Notes: a model not told the origin generated them from the letters alone. A stretch of 64,000 bases of DNA from Chloroflexota bacterium (GCA_012729455.1 JAAYDC010000006.1:239674-303673); one strand, 5' to 3'; shown: positions 1 to 8,882, counted from the first letter of the stretch. Translations and numbers: made by a program.

Positions 1-165
1 CAGCACCTGGGTACCGCTCAGGCCCAGCACCTGTACGAAAAAGTTGGTGCTCGAGGCATTCACCACACCGGTACCAAAACCGTTGAAAAAGACGGATATG
101 GCCAGGATGATCAGGGAACTGTTCCAGAAAGGAGCCCCGAAAACGCGCCGATTGGGTAGATGCAT
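1..165 (-). CDS. MFS-type transporter, N-terminal part (runs off window)
   Basis: An open minus-strand frame starts at the ATG at 163-165 and runs without a stop to the window edge, giving 55 residues. After a short basic N-terminus ([14 protein letters not shown]) comes a hydrophobic stretch, then a glycine/serine/asparagine-rich turn ([19 protein letters not shown]) typical of the first helix and loop of major facilitator superfamily transporters. A sigma70-like promoter lies just upstream on the same strand. Substrate cannot be judged from this fragment; the sugar genes next door make a sugar or oligosaccharide plausible. Family assignment rests on the first helix only. Confidence 0.5.
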   Translation of the reverse strand, partial: MHLPNRRVFGAPFWNSSLIILAISVFFNGFGTGVVNASSTNFFVQVLGLSGTQVL

Positions 166-193
166 GGCCTGCCTGCTACCAATAATAGGCGTG

Positions 194-222
194 ATTCTAT
201 CCGCTTGCGCATGCTTTGCCAA
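194..222 (-). promoter_or_regulatory. sigma70-like promoter for the MFS-type gene
   Basis: On the minus strand, TTGGCA (217-222) and TAGAAT (194-199) are separated by 17 bp. The start codon at 165 lies about 20 bp beyond the predicted transcription start. It is back to back with the plus-strand promoter at 229-257. Confidence 0.5.
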
Positions 223-228
223 GTGCGA

Positions 229-257
229 TTGACGCATCAACCCTCCCAGTCTAGACT
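229..257 (+). promoter_or_regulatory. sigma70-like promoter for the hydrolase-HAD pair
   Basis: TTGACG (229-234) and TAGACT (252-257) are separated by 17 bp. The ribosome binding site (ggagggg, 272-278) and the ATG at 283 follow at a normal distance. Confidence 0.5.
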
Positions 258-282
258 GCAGAGAGTACGCTGGAGGGGTGAG

Positions 283-1191
283 ATGACCGACCATCAAGTT
301 AGACGCCGCGAACTGTACGAGCTGCTGGGGGACCTGCCGCCGCGTGAGCGCCCGATCGGCGCCGAACTGGTATCGGCCGGCGAGCACAACGGCTACTGGC
401 TGGAAAAGCTGGTCCTCGACCTCAACGGCATCGAGCCCGTGCCGGCTTATTTTGTACGCCCGATCGAGGCGCGCGAGCCACTTGCCACCGTGTTGTATCA
501 TCACGCGCACGGCGGTAACTATATCCTCGGTAAGGACGAGCTGCTGGACGGACGCGCGGCGCTGCAAAGCCCTCCCTATGCCCAGGCCCTCACCCAGGCC
601 GGTTATGCTGCGCTGTGCATCGACACCTGGAATTTCGGCGAGCGCCGCGGACGCACTGAATCAGAATTGTTCAAGGAGATGCTCTGGAACGGCCAGGTGC
701 TGTGGGGCATGATGGTCTATGATAGCCTGCGTTGTGTCGACTATCTCATCAGCCGTCCCGATGTGGATGAGGGCCGCATCGCCACGATGGGCATCTCGAT
801 GGGTTCGACCATGGCATGGTGGCTGGCAGCCCTCGACGAACGGGCCAAGGTGTGTGTCGATCTGTACTGCCTGACGGATTTCCACGAGCTGATCCGCCAG
901 CGCGGACTGGATGGCCACGGCATCTATTACTATGTGCCCAGCCTGCTCAAGCACTTTGATACGGCCCAGATCAACGCGTTGATCGCTCCGCGTGCCCATC
1001 TGGCACTGGCCGGCACGCTCGACGACCTGACGCCGCCAGCCGGGCTTGACCATATCGATTCACACCTGCGCGAGGTGTATGCCCAGGCGGGCGTGCCAGA
1101 GCATTGGCACTTGGAGCGTTACGTGACCGGCCACTTTGAGACAGCACATGGCCGCAGCCAGGTGCTGAGCTTCCTTGAGCGCTGGCTGTGA
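283..1191 (+). CDS. alpha/beta hydrolase (acetyl-xylan-esterase/dienelactone-hydrolase-like)
   Basis: This 302-residue protein has an alpha/beta hydrolase layout. The nucleophile elbow is GISMG with Ser172, the likely acid is Asp247 or Asp248 in [10 protein letters not shown], and the likely histidine is His284 in [11 protein letters not shown]. An early HHAHGG motif (residues 73-78) could form the oxyanion hole. No signal peptide is seen, so it should act in the cytoplasm. The frame is open further upstream, but the ATG at 283 was chosen because it follows a strong Shine-Dalgarno sequence and a promoter. The next gene starts 13 bp downstream, so the two are probably co-transcribed. In this sugar cluster a carbohydrate deacetylase role is plausible; the substrate is not shown. 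Confidence 0.7.
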   Translation: MTDHQVRRRELYELLGDLPPRERPIGAELVSAGEHNGYWLEKLVLDLNGIEPVPAYFVRPIEAREPLATVLYHHAHGGNYILGKDELLDGRAALQSPPYAQALTQAGYAALCIDTWNFGERRGRTESELFKEMLWNGQVLWGMMVYDSLRCVDYLISRPDVDEGRIATMGISMGSTMAWWLAALDERAKVCVDLYCLTDFHELIRQRGLDGHGIYYYVPSLLKHFDTAQINALIAPRAHLALAGTLDDLTPPAGLDHIDSHLREVYAQAGVPEHWHLERYVTGHFETAHGRSQVLSFLERWL

Positions 1192-1204
1192 GGCGGTGGG
1201 CAGC

Positions 1205-1867
1205 ATGATTGGCATCCTGTGGGATATGGACGGCGTGATCGCCGATACCGGCGAGGCGCACTTCCTGGCATGGCAGATCCTGTATGGCGAGCGCGGCCAA
1301 AGCATCACTTATGACGAGTTCGCCAAGACCTTTGGCATGTCGAACCTGCCGATCCTGCGCGCGTGGCTGGGCGACGGCGTACCCCTGGAGACGCTGCAGG
1401 TCATCTCGGCGCGCAAAGAAGAGCTCTTTCGCGAGCAGGCCCGCGAGCATACTCGCCTCTTGCCCGGCGTGCTGGAGTGGCTGGAACGCGGACGCGCGCG
1501 CGGCTACCGCCAGGCCGTCGCCAGCTCGGGACCGCTTTCCAACGTGGTGGCGCTGGTGACGGCACTCAACATCCCCGATTATTTCGAGGCGCTCGTCTCG
1601 GGTGCCTTTCTGCCGCGCAGCAAGCCCGATCCGGCTGTGTTTATCCATGCCGCCGGCGCAATCGGGGTGCCCCCGCACGCCTGCCTGGTGATCGAAGACA
1701 GCACCGCCGGCATCCAGGCGGCGCAGGCGGCCGGCATCGCCTGTCTGGCCGTCATGACCACCCACTCGGCCGACAAGCTCACCGGCGCCGACCTGATAGT
1801 CGATTCGCTCTCAGAATTACCCAACGATGCCTTTGAAAGGCTGATCGCAGCAAAAAGAGGGGGCTAG
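1205..1867 (+). CDS. HAD hydrolase, beta-phosphoglucomutase-like
   Basis: This 220-residue protein carries all four haloacid dehalogenase motifs: DMDGVIADT at residues 7-15 (nucleophile Asp7, acid Asp9), SSGPLSNV (motif II), a KPDPAVF lysine (motif III) and VIEDSTAGIQAA (motif IV acid). The helical cap after motif I and the overall length fit the beta-phosphoglucomutase/phosphatase subfamily IA, which acts on sugar phosphates. The frame is open back to 1175, but the ATG at 1205 begins right at the conserved first strand. It lies 13 bp behind the hydrolase gene. Mutase versus phosphatase activity cannot be decided from sequence. Its stop codon sits inside a terminator that serves the opposite strand. 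Confidence 0.8.
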   Translation: MIGILWDMDGVIADTGEAHFLAWQILYGERGQSITYDEFAKTFGMSNLPILRAWLGDGVPLETLQVISARKEELFREQAREHTRLLPGVLEWLERGRARGYRQAVASSGPLSNVVALVTALNIPDYFEALVSGAFLPRSKPDPAVFIHAAGAIGVPPHACLVIEDSTAGIQAAQAAGIACLAVMTTHSADKLTGADLIVDSLSELPNDAFERLIAAKRGG

Positions 1868-1877
1868 CGCCCCCCTC
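1852..1877 (-). terminator. intrinsic terminator after the KDPG aldolase gene
   Basis: Read on the minus strand, a 7-bp G/C stem (1871-1877 with 1857-1863) and a 7-nt loop are followed directly by a T5 tract (1852-1856). It lies 18 bp past the aldolase stop and contains the stop codon of the convergent HAD gene. Confidence 0.7.
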
Positions 1878-1894
1878 CTGGTTGCCTGGTTGGG

Positions 1895-2914
1895 TCAGCG
1901 CCGGCTAAAGATATGTACAGTATGGCCGGCTGGGTCGGGGTTTTTGAGGTAGACAATGCGCGAGGCTGGGCTGCTGACCGGATCCAGCAGTTCGACGCCT
2001 TTGGCCTGCAGGTCTGCCACGGCGGCGTCGAAATCACTTACCTCAACCGCGACGTGCGGCAGACGCCCCACATCGCCCTTCATGATCTCCATACGGCCGT
2101 TGCCATCGCCCGAGACGAAAAAGCCGCCGCTGCTTTCGAGCAGTTTAAAGCCAAAGGTATCGGCATACCAGTGGGCAATCGCCTCGCCCGTCGCCTCTGC
2201 CGTCGGATAGAAACCGGTGTGCTCGAAACCACTGTAGAGCGACTGTCCACGCGCCTGCCGTACCATCGCCAGGCAGCGGGCGGTCAGGTTGGTCAGGCCC
2301 GCCCAATCCTGCTTGGCGATCAGATCCTTGCGGATCAGGTCCGAGCCCATCCCGATACACGTCACGCCGGCATCGAACCAGCCCTTGATGTTCTCATAGT
2401 TGGCCTCGACACCGCCGGTAGGCATCAGCTTACTCCACGGGCAGGGGCCCTTGACTGCTTTGATGAACTCGGGGCCGCCGACCTGGGTACCTGGAAAGAC
2501 CTTGCATATCTCGACGCCCAGCTCTTCGGCTGCCGAGATCTCACTGCTGGTGGCACAACCCGGCACATAGGGCGCCTTGCGACGGTTGCACAGCCGCGCC
2601 ACCTCGGGGTTGGTGACAGAGCCAACGATAAAGTTGGCTCCCAGGTTTATGTAGAGCGCTGCGGTGCCCACATCCAGCACCGAACCAACCCCTAGGATCA
2701 CGTCGGGGTAGTCTTTCTCGGCTTTGACAATCAGCTCGCCAAACACCTGAAAGGCGCGATCGCCGCGGTTGGTGAATTCGATCACCTTGGCTCCGCCAGC
2801 CGCCACGGCCGCCACCACCTGCAGAGCCACTTGGACATCGCCGTGGTAAAAGAGCGGGATCAGGCCGACGCGCTCCATCGTGTTCCAGACCTGCAAACGG
2901 CTAAACTTGGCCAT
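1895..2914 (-). CDS. KDPG/KHG aldolase fused to a C-terminal VOC domain
   Basis: Residues about 1-225 form a class I KDPG/KHG aldolase, which cleaves 2-keto-3-deoxy-6-phosphogluconate to pyruvate and glyceraldehyde 3-phosphate. The Schiff-base lysine is Lys138 in EICKVFPGTQ, the catalytic glutamate is Glu46 in IEFTNRG, and the phosphate-binding segment is PTGGV near 166. Residues about 230-339 look like a vicinal-oxygen-chelate (glyoxalase/dioxygenase) domain, with LPHVAVEVSD and a terminal KNPDPAGHTVHIF. At 339 residues it is far longer than the usual ~210-residue aldolase. The KDG kinase gene lies 14 bp upstream on the same strand, so the pair supplies the last steps of uronate or Entner-Doudoroff breakdown. 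The role of the VOC tail is unknown. Confidence 0.85.
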   Translation of the reverse strand: MAKFSRLQVWNTMERVGLIPLFYHGDVQVALQVVAAVAAGGAKVIEFTNRGDRAFQVFGELIVKAEKDYPDVILGVGSVLDVGTAALYINLGANFIVGSVTNPEVARLCNRRKAPYVPGCATSSEISAAEELGVEICKVFPGTQVGGPEFIKAVKGPCPWSKLMPTGGVEANYENIKGWFDAGVTCIGMGSDLIRKDLIAKQDWAGLTNLTARCLAMVRQARGQSLYSGFEHTGFYPTAEATGEAIAHWYADTFGFKLLESSGGFFVSGDGNGRMEIMKGDVGRLPHVAVEVSDFDAAVADLQAKGVELLDPVSSPASRIVYLKNPDPAGHTVHIFSRR

Positions 2915-2928
2915 GGTGAACTCCTTTT

Positions 2929-3960
2929 TCAGCGCGCGACGCGGCCAGAGGCATCGCCGCGCATCAGCTTGGTGACTTCGTTGACAGATACGGCATTAAA
3001 ATCGCCAAAGATGGTGTGCTTCAGGCACGAGGCAGCGGTGGCGAAATCGAGCACCCACTGATAGTCGCCCTCGTGTGAGATCAACCCATAGATCAGCCCG
3101 CCCATAAAGGCATCGCCGGCGCCGACCCGGTCGACAATGTGGGTGATGTCGTACTGCGGTGCCTGCCAGAGCTGGCCGCCATGCCATAGCACGGCCGACC
3201 AGGTATTGTGGCTGGCCGAAAGCGAGCCGCGCAGAGTAACAGCAATGGTTTTGAGGTTGGGAAAACGCTCTGCCAGCTGCTCGCACACCGCGCGGTATTT
3301 ATCCGCCTCGACTTGCCCGGAGGTCACATCGGTATCGGCGGCATGGATGCCAAAGACCTTGGCGGCATCTTCTTCGTTGCCGATGGCGACATCACAGTAG
3401 CGCACCAGCTCATCCATCACCTCGCCTGCCGGGCGGCCCCACTTCCACAGCTTGGCGCGATAGTTCAGGTCGCACGAGATGATCAGCCCAGCTGATTTGG
3501 CGGCCTTTACCGCCTCGAGGCACACCTCAGCCGCCCCGCGCGAGATCGCCGGCGTGATGCCCGTCCAGTGAAACCATCCGGCGCCCTGAAAGGCTTTGCC
3601 CCAGTCGACCATCCCGGGCGCGATCTCGGCGATCGACGATCCTGCGCGGTCGTAAACCACCAGGCTGCTGCGGCTCGAGGCGCCCATCTCGAGGAAATAG
3701 ATCCCCAGGCGCTTGCCGCCGGTGATGATCTGGCTGGTATCGACCCCCTGCGCGCTCAGGCTGCGCCGGCAGGCCTCACCCACCTCGTTGGCGGGCAGGC
3801 GCGTCACGTAGGCAACCGGCACGCCATAGTTCGCCAGCGATACCGCCACATTGGCCTCACCGCCGCCGTATATCACGTCGAACGAACTTGCCTGGCTGAT
3901 GCGCTGAAAGCCGGGCGGCGAAAGCCGCATCATGATCTCGCCAAAGGTTACGACTCGCAT
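2929..3960 (-). CDS. kdgK: 2-keto-3-deoxygluconate kinase (PfkB family)
   Basis: This 343-residue PfkB-family kinase probably phosphorylates 2-keto-3-deoxygluconate, making the substrate of the aldolase encoded 14 bp downstream. The N-terminal strand VVTFGEIMMRLSPP, the GGGEANVAVSLA substrate loop (near residue 32) and the ATP/anion-hole motif DRVGAGDAFMGGLIYGL with its catalytic Asp are all present. The RxG motif (KRLGIYFLEMG) that follows the lid is typical of KdgK rather than fructokinase. Length fits the family. It is the first gene of a two-gene operon with a promoter at 3995-4023. Assignment to KDG is supported mainly by the neighbouring aldolase. Confidence 0.85.
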   Translation of the reverse strand: MRVVTFGEIMMRLSPPGFQRISQASSFDVIYGGGEANVAVSLANYGVPVAYVTRLPANEVGEACRRSLSAQGVDTSQIITGGKRLGIYFLEMGASSRSSLVVYDRAGSSIAEIAPGMVDWGKAFQGAGWFHWTGITPAISRGAAEVCLEAVKAAKSAGLIISCDLNYRAKLWKWGRPAGEVMDELVRYCDVAIGNEEDAAKVFGIHAADTDVTSGQVEADKYRAVCEQLAERFPNLKTIAVTLRGSLSASHNTWSAVLWHGGQLWQAPQYDITHIVDRVGAGDAFMGGLIYGLISHEGDYQWVLDFATAASCLKHTIFGDFNAVSVNEVTKLMRGDASGRVAR

Positions 3961-3994
3961 GCTCGCTGCACCTCATGTGTATTCAGGTACGGTT

Positions 3995-4023
3995 ACCTTA
4001 GCTGGATTGCCCGGCAGCGTCAA
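3995..4023 (-). promoter_or_regulatory. sigma70-like promoter for kdgK-aldolase
   Basis: On the minus strand, TTGACG (4018-4023) and TAAGGT (3995-4000) are spaced by 17 bp, 35 bp ahead of the kdgK start. Confidence 0.5.
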
Positions 4024-4032
4024 GCAGCTCGG

Positions 4033-4060
4033 TTGACAATGCCCGAGAGGGGCTTAACAT
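4033..4060 (+). promoter_or_regulatory. sigma70-like promoter for the Gfo/Idh gene
   Basis: TTGACA (4033-4038) and TAACAT (4055-4060) are spaced by 16 bp. A good Shine-Dalgarno (aggag, 4077-4081) and the ATG at 4089 follow. It is back to back with the kdgK promoter, the -35 boxes being only 9 bp apart. Confidence 0.5.
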
Positions 4061-4088
4061 GGCGCATATCTCATCAGGAGTCAGCAAC

Positions 4089-5175
4089 ATGCAACAAGCA
4101 GCCATTGTCGGCCTGGGCGGGATTGGGCGGCTTCATCTATCACGCTACAAGCAGGTGCCCGAGGTGCAGGTCACGGCGATCGGCGACCTAAGGACCGCCG
4201 AGATCCGCCAGGATACCTCGCTCAAGGAGCTCTTTGAGGTGCCCTGGAGGCGGTGCGCTGGTACGACAGTTATCCCGCCTTGCTGGCGCACGAAAAGCCA
4301 GCCTTTGTCGACCTGGGGCTGCCTACCGACGTACACGCCAAGGCGGCCATCGCCTTCCTGACGGCGGCGTGCCGGTGCTGTGCGAAAAACCCATGTCGCT
4401 TTCGCTTGCCGATTGCGACGCCATGATCGCCGCCTCGCGCCAGAGCGGCGCCCCGCTCATGATCGCCCAGTGTATCCGCTTCTGGCCAGAATACCAGTTT
4501 CTGAAAGATCTCGTGCGGAGCGGTGAGGCCGGCAAACTGCTCTCGCTGCAGATGTGGTGCGGCGGTTCCACCCCCGGCTGGAAGACTACGCACTGGATGA
4601 AGGACCCGGCACGCAGCGGCGGTGCGATCCTCGACCTTCACATCCACGACATTGACTTTCGCCAGTACCTGCTGGGGCTGCCCAAGCGCATCTATGCGTG
4701 CGGTGGCTGTGCGAGCGGCAAGGCGCGCGGGATCGACTATGTGCTCACCAACCTGAATTACGGCGACGGCACCCAGGTATCAGCCTCCAGCCACTGGGCG
4801 GATGTCGATATGCCCTTTATCGCGCTCTACGAGGTACGTTTCGAGCACGCCTTTGTGCGCCTGGATCCCACCCAACAACCGAGCCTGAGCGTCTATCGCC
4901 AGGGCAGTTCACAGGTTGAGCATTCGACCTTTAGCGAGCTGGATAGCTATACCGGTGAGATCGCCCGCTTTGCCAAGTGCGTGCGCGAGGGGCGCTCGCC
5001 TGAGCGCTACTTGCCAGTCGAGGCGCGCAACTCGGTCGCTATCATCATGGCGGCCAAGGCCTCGATCGCCAGCGGTCAGCCCGAACCGATGGCCAACTAC
5101 CTGGCCTGGGTTGAGTGGCGCCTCAAGAGCCGGACCATGTGTCCGGCTCTTGCTGTATCCAGGGGAATTCGGTGA
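4089..5175 (+). pseudogene. Gfo/Idh/MocA-family oxidoreductase, two frameshifts
   Basis: Three frames must be joined to read one ~360-residue NAD(P)-dependent sugar dehydrogenase or oxidoreductase. The first frame (from 4089) gives the Rossmann start AAIVGLGGIGRLHLSRYK. A second frame, about 4245-4362, continues with EAVRWYDSYPALLAH and LGLPTDVHAKAAIAFL. The third frame carries GVPVLCEKPMSLSLADC, with the family's EKP lysine, then GGAILDLHIHDIDF with the catalytic-region Asp and His. Each join needs one extra base (near 4242 and 4362), so the sequence has two apparent single-base deletions. Either the gene is decaying or the consensus has indel errors; flanking residues on both sides are perfectly conserved in style, which favours recent or artefactual shifts. 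The reading frame ends inside a hairpin shared with the convergent GH127 gene. Confidence 0.75.
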
Positions 5176-7111
5176 TGCGCAGCTTGGCCGCGCCATATGG
5201 GATCAGCTCGATTTCCTCGGTATCTGTGCTCGCCGGCAGGGGACTTTCAGGCACGGTACCCGCCGAATTGTGCTCGAGCTGCCAACCCGGCACGCGGCTG
5301 CCCCTGGCGTGCAAGACTACCGGCGGTGATTCACGCTCATAGACCTGGCGCCCCAACGGGTGTTCGCTCACCTGAAAACTGTTGGCCGGAACGGCTGTAT
5401 CGAGCACCAGAGCATAGTTCCATGCGCTGACCGGTGCTGCCCAGCGGTTGTCGTAGGGCTGGTCGCCATCGGGAGTCTGCCAGTCGACCTCAGGCGCCAG
5501 CGAATAGATCAGTGGTCCGCGCCGCACACTGGCCGAGTTATGCAGCCCGTGCAGGATACGCACCTCCATCGGCATATAGAGCTCGACCACGTCACCCTCG
5601 CGCCAGACACGCGATATGCGGTGCCAACTGCCAGAAGCAGGCCGTGCTTTGCCCTCGGAGGTGTGTACCTGGGCGCCCTCGCACCAGCAGGGAATGCGCA
5701 ACTCCAGCGCCAGTTCGACCGGCTGGCTGGTGTGGATCATCAGGTGTATGCGCTCGCGAAAAGGATACTCGGTTTCTTCCACGATCTCGAACGGCACACC
5801 GTTCACCTCGGTATTAACCCGGCAGGGTCCGTAACACATCGCACTCAGCCCGCCCTGGGCGTTGCGCAGCCACAGGTTGCGCACATATTTGGGCCAACCC
5901 TGATGATAGTTGGCGGTACAGCAGCCAAAGTTGGGCTCCAAGCCAAACAGGTTGGCATCGTCGCTGTTATCGTACCAGGCGCGCTCCGCACGGCTCACCA
6001 GCACCTGGTTGGGCTGCTGATCATACTGGTGGCCCCACATATCGTCAGTAAAGGCCGCCGGTAGCGTGTTGTATGCCAGCACCTCGGCCCAGTCAGCCAG
6101 AGGGATCGAGGCCGCGTCAATCTGCATGAGCTGCTGCAGGCTGTAGAGCGCCTCGACCACCGCGCAGGTCTCGGTGCCCTGGGTGGGCTCGCGCCCCGAA
6201 AGGTGCTCGTCGCCGCTAAAGATGCCGCTGGAGAGCCCGTGGTATCGCAGCAGCTGGGCAATCCCTTCACGAGCCGCCTCGAGGTGTGCCTCATCACCGC
6301 TCAGCAGATAAACCAGGGCGGGCTGTTTGAGCGCCATCGCCAGGTTGACGACATGATGGGTATGATAGCGCCCTGTTTCCTGATAGGCTGCCACTGCCTT
6401 GCCGCGCGCTTCGGGGTCGATATCGTGCAGCGCACGGATGAATTTCAACACATCCTGATACTCGCGCATTGGGCGCACATACGGCCATGTGCGGAACAAG
6501 GTCGTCCAGTCGATCGTCTGCGCGCAGATACGCCGCGCCAGGTCGATCAGTTCCGCATCGCCAGTGCGGCGGTAGAGCCAAAAAAGCATCAGCATGTTCT
6601 CACCGCCGCGCGCCGCTGCCCAGCTTGCGAGGGGTTGTTCATCGATGTGCGCCGACTGGTAGGCAAAATAGCGCTGCATAAAGGGAATAACGCGCGCGTC
6701 GCCGGTGACTTCCTGATATTGGGTTAGCACCTTGAGCATCACCATGCGCGGCCACCAGTCGGTGTTGCTTGGGGGACCGAAAAAGCCGTCGGCGCGCTGG
6801 CTGCCGAGCGACCAGTCGATCCAGCGCTGAGCGCGCGCGATCAGTACCTCATCCTCAAGCAAATAAGCCAGCGGCACCAGGCCATCCAGGTAGTAAGGGC
6901 CGCGTTCCCAGTTCTCACCCTCCCCGCCCAGCCAGCCGTTGTTGGCTCCAACCGATCCCCACACCTCTTCGATGTGCCCGCTGAGCCCGTTTGCCTGGAT
7001 GCGCAACTGATCGGCCAGCCAGCCATTCGGCATGACCTGGCCAAGGGGCAAGACCTCGCGCTCTAGCGCCCCCAAGGCGCTGTGACGTGTGGATGTTTGG
7101 TTGTACTGCAT
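5123..7111 (-). CDS. glycoside hydrolase family 127 (beta-L-arabinofuranosidase-like, DUF1680)
   Basis: This 662-residue protein matches the GH127/DUF1680 pattern: an N-terminal (alpha/alpha) barrel with GWLGGEGENWERGPYYLDGL, the acidic motif TETCAVVEALYSL, and the cysteine motif FGCCTANYHQGWPKY, followed by beta-sandwich segments (RIPCWCEGA, RRGPLIYSLAPE). In characterised GH127 enzymes a zinc-bound cysteine is the nucleophile and the glutamate in the TETC-type motif assists; both are present. No clear signal peptide, so it probably acts inside the cell on imported arabino-oligosaccharides. The last codons run through a hairpin shared with the convergent gene. Exact substrate is inference. 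Confidence 0.85.
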   Translation of the reverse strand: MQYNQTSTRHSALGALEREVLPLGQVMPNGWLADQLRIQANGLSGHIEEVWGSVGANNGWLGGEGENWERGPYYLDGLVPLAYLLEDEVLIARAQRWIDWSLGSQRADGFFGPPSNTDWWPRMVMLKVLTQYQEVTGDARVIPFMQRYFAYQSAHIDEQPLASWAAARGGENMLMLFWLYRRTGDAELIDLARRICAQTIDWTTLFRTWPYVRPMREYQDVLKFIRALHDIDPEARGKAVAAYQETGRYHTHHVVNLAMALKQPALVYLLSGDEAHLEAAREGIAQLLRYHGLSSGIFSGDEHLSGREPTQGTETCAVVEALYSLQQLMQIDAASIPLADWAEVLAYNTLPAAFTDDMWGHQYDQQPNQVLVSRAERAWYDNSDDANLFGLEPNFGCCTANYHQGWPKYVRNLWLRNAQGGLSAMCYGPCRVNTEVNGVPFEIVEETEYPFRERIHLMIHTSQPVELALELRIPCWCEGAQVHTSEGKARPASGSWHRISRVWREGDVVELYMPMEVRILHGLHNSASVRRGPLIYSLAPEVDWQTPDGDQPYDNRWAAPVSAWNYALVLDTAVPANSFQVSEHPLGRQVYERESPPVVLHARGSRVPGWQLEHNSAGTVPESPLPASTDTEEIELIPYGAAKLRITEFPWIQQEPDTWSGS
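5125..5151. terminator. 11-bp perfect inverted repeat between convergent genes
   Basis: Positions 5125-5135 are the exact reverse complement of 5141-5151, with a 5-nt loop. There is no T-tract on either side, so it is not a classical intrinsic terminator, but its position at the ends of two convergent genes suggests bidirectional termination or mRNA end protection. It lies inside the coding ends of both genes. Confidence 0.45.
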
Positions 7112-7122
7112 GGGGCCACCTG

Positions 7123-7151
7123 TTGACGCGCTCCTGGCTGGCAGTTACGAT
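7123..7151 (+). promoter_or_regulatory. sigma70-like promoter for the 7202 gene
   Basis: TTGACG (7123-7128) and TACGAT (7146-7151) have a 17-bp spacer. The ATG at 7202 follows an aggagg ribosome site. It interlocks with the minus-strand promoter at 7153-7181. Confidence 0.45.
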
Positions 7152-7152
7152 C

Positions 7153-7181
7153 ATTATGCCTGAGCCATTCAGGCCCGGCAA
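7153..7181 (-). promoter_or_regulatory. sigma70-like promoter for the GH127 gene
   Basis: On the minus strand, TTGCCG (7176-7181) and CATAAT (7153-7158) are spaced by 17 bp. Its predicted start site falls inside the plus-strand promoter, so polymerase binding to the two should exclude each other. Confidence 0.4.
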
Positions 7182-7201
7182 ACGATGCGCAGGAGGACGC
7201 C

Positions 7202-8882
7202 ATGATCTCGACTACTGATTTTCAGATCGGGGTAGAGAGTATCCTTCCGGGCGAAGCGGATTGGTTCGCCACTATCTATGGCTGCTGGTTTGGCAAGTAC
7301 TTTTCCGAGGCGCAGCTGCAGATGGCCCTGCGTGAAGTAGGTGCACAATTCACCCTCTTTTACGACTCGTTGGCGCCAAAGAAGCCCGATGCCTGCCGGC
7401 GCATTGCCGAGATGTGCACTCGCCTCGAGCTGCCCTTTCTCTACAACAACACCTATGGCGATATCTATGGTCCCTGGCTGGAAGGCACCGGGCGTGCCGA
7501 GTACCGCCCTGAGGACCTGACGCGCGCGGCTCAGACGGGCTTGTTTCGCGGCGTGGTGTGGGATGAAGTCGAGCACCGTCAGCTGCACGGTACCGACACG
7601 GGCGGCCTGCCCTATTTCATCGACGCGCGCGGCAAGAGCCCCGTACAGTGCTATGACGAGCTGGTAGCTGCCGTTTCGCACGCTACCTCCGCCTATGCCG
7701 CCTGTGGCGCCGAGAACGTCGCCGAGATGGTCTTTCCGGTGCTGATGCACGAGCTGGCGCGTGGAGGCATGCATCCGGCACCCAAGGTACTCAAAGAATC
7801 GTTCAACCCGTTGGTGCTGGCGATCGCCATGGGAGCAGCCCTGCAATACGACCGCCAGCTATGGGCAGTGGCGGATCTGTGGGGACTGGTATCTTTCTGG
7901 GGCAGCTTGTTCACTGGCGCCTATGAAGGCGCTCCGGCACACAGCCCCGACGAATACCTCTCGTCACTCTTGTTGTGCTATTGGATGGGCCTGGATGCCG
8001 TCTACACCGAAGGGCTCTACAACCTGATCGTGCCCGTACACACCACCCAGGCCGAGTGGGACGACCTGGTCGCCAACATGATTCGCCATCGCGGCCAGTC
8101 AAACCCGCTGGTGCTGGATTATCGATGGCAAGCTGCACCGCTGGTTCAGCCGTGAGTATGTGCCCGCTCATCCGCGCGGCTTTACCTTTCGCGATGTGCC
8201 CCCCGAGGTCGCCATCATCTGCCTGCCCGATTCGACCTGGGCGAGCCGCGGGGGCAGTGCCTGGGCTAGCCACGATACCTTGTTCGGGCCGGGCGGTCCC
8301 CCAAAAGAGGCGCGCCACGAGGCCTATCTGGATGCGATTCATCTGCTGACCCATGGTCAGGTGCCGCGCACCGGTCTGACAATGCACAACCAGCCCTACA
8401 GTGCACTGGTAAATGACATCGCCGAGGCCATCTCGGCCGCCAACGACCCCGCGGATTATCCGTACCAGGATTTCCACAGCGGTTTCTGCGCCCTGAACGG
8501 CCTAGTGGTGTTTGACCACACAGTTACCCACCAACTGGAGGGTATCCCGCTCCTGATTTGCACCGGCGAGCTGCTCAGCCCCGACACACAGGCCGCCATC
8601 ACTGACAGTGTCACTCGGGGAGCGCGTTGTCTGGCGCTGCCGCATTTATTGCCGCAGGTAGCCCATGGCCGTGGCCACGACCAGCCCTGTCTGGTGCAGG
8701 ATGGCGCGGGCGCGTACCTCTTTACCGACGACCTGATGAGCGACGCGGCGCGCGCGTTTATCGCCCCGCACCTGGGGCCCAGCGATGCTGTGCGCTACAG
8801 GTTCGCCAACTTTTGTGTTACCATGCAACCCATCAACGGCGACGAACGCCGTCTGCGCGTACAGGTTGATCGTTACGAGTAG
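7202..8882 (+). pseudogene. unrecognised ~560-residue protein, glycosidase-like style, one frameshift
   Basis: Two adjacent frames (7202 to about 8124, then on to 8882) join into one protein. The second frame is already in phase at DGKLHRWFSREYVPAHPRGF before the first ends, so a single missing base near 8124 splits one gene. I do not recognise the family. Visible traits are an aromatic-rich N-terminal half, the acidic pair in VVWDEVEHRQLHG, EYLSSLLLCYWMGLDAVYTEG (a barrel-like segment), and a C-terminal part containing LPHLLPQVAHGRGHD. This looks like a TIM-barrel carbohydrate-active protein with a class-I-glutamine-amidotransferase-like tail, but that is only an impression. It starts after a strong aggagg site and its own promoter, and heads a run with the archaemetzincin-like and GH38 genes. 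Confidence 0.5.

Noticed and set aside
971..1765. 264-residue minus-strand frame
   Set aside because: It is antisense to the hydrolase and HAD genes, which show full family motifs; the frame is kept open by GC-rich codon use.
4234..4360. N-terminal part of the frame starting at 4234
   Set aside because: Its first ~45 residues are out of phase; the real protein is recovered by joining other frames.
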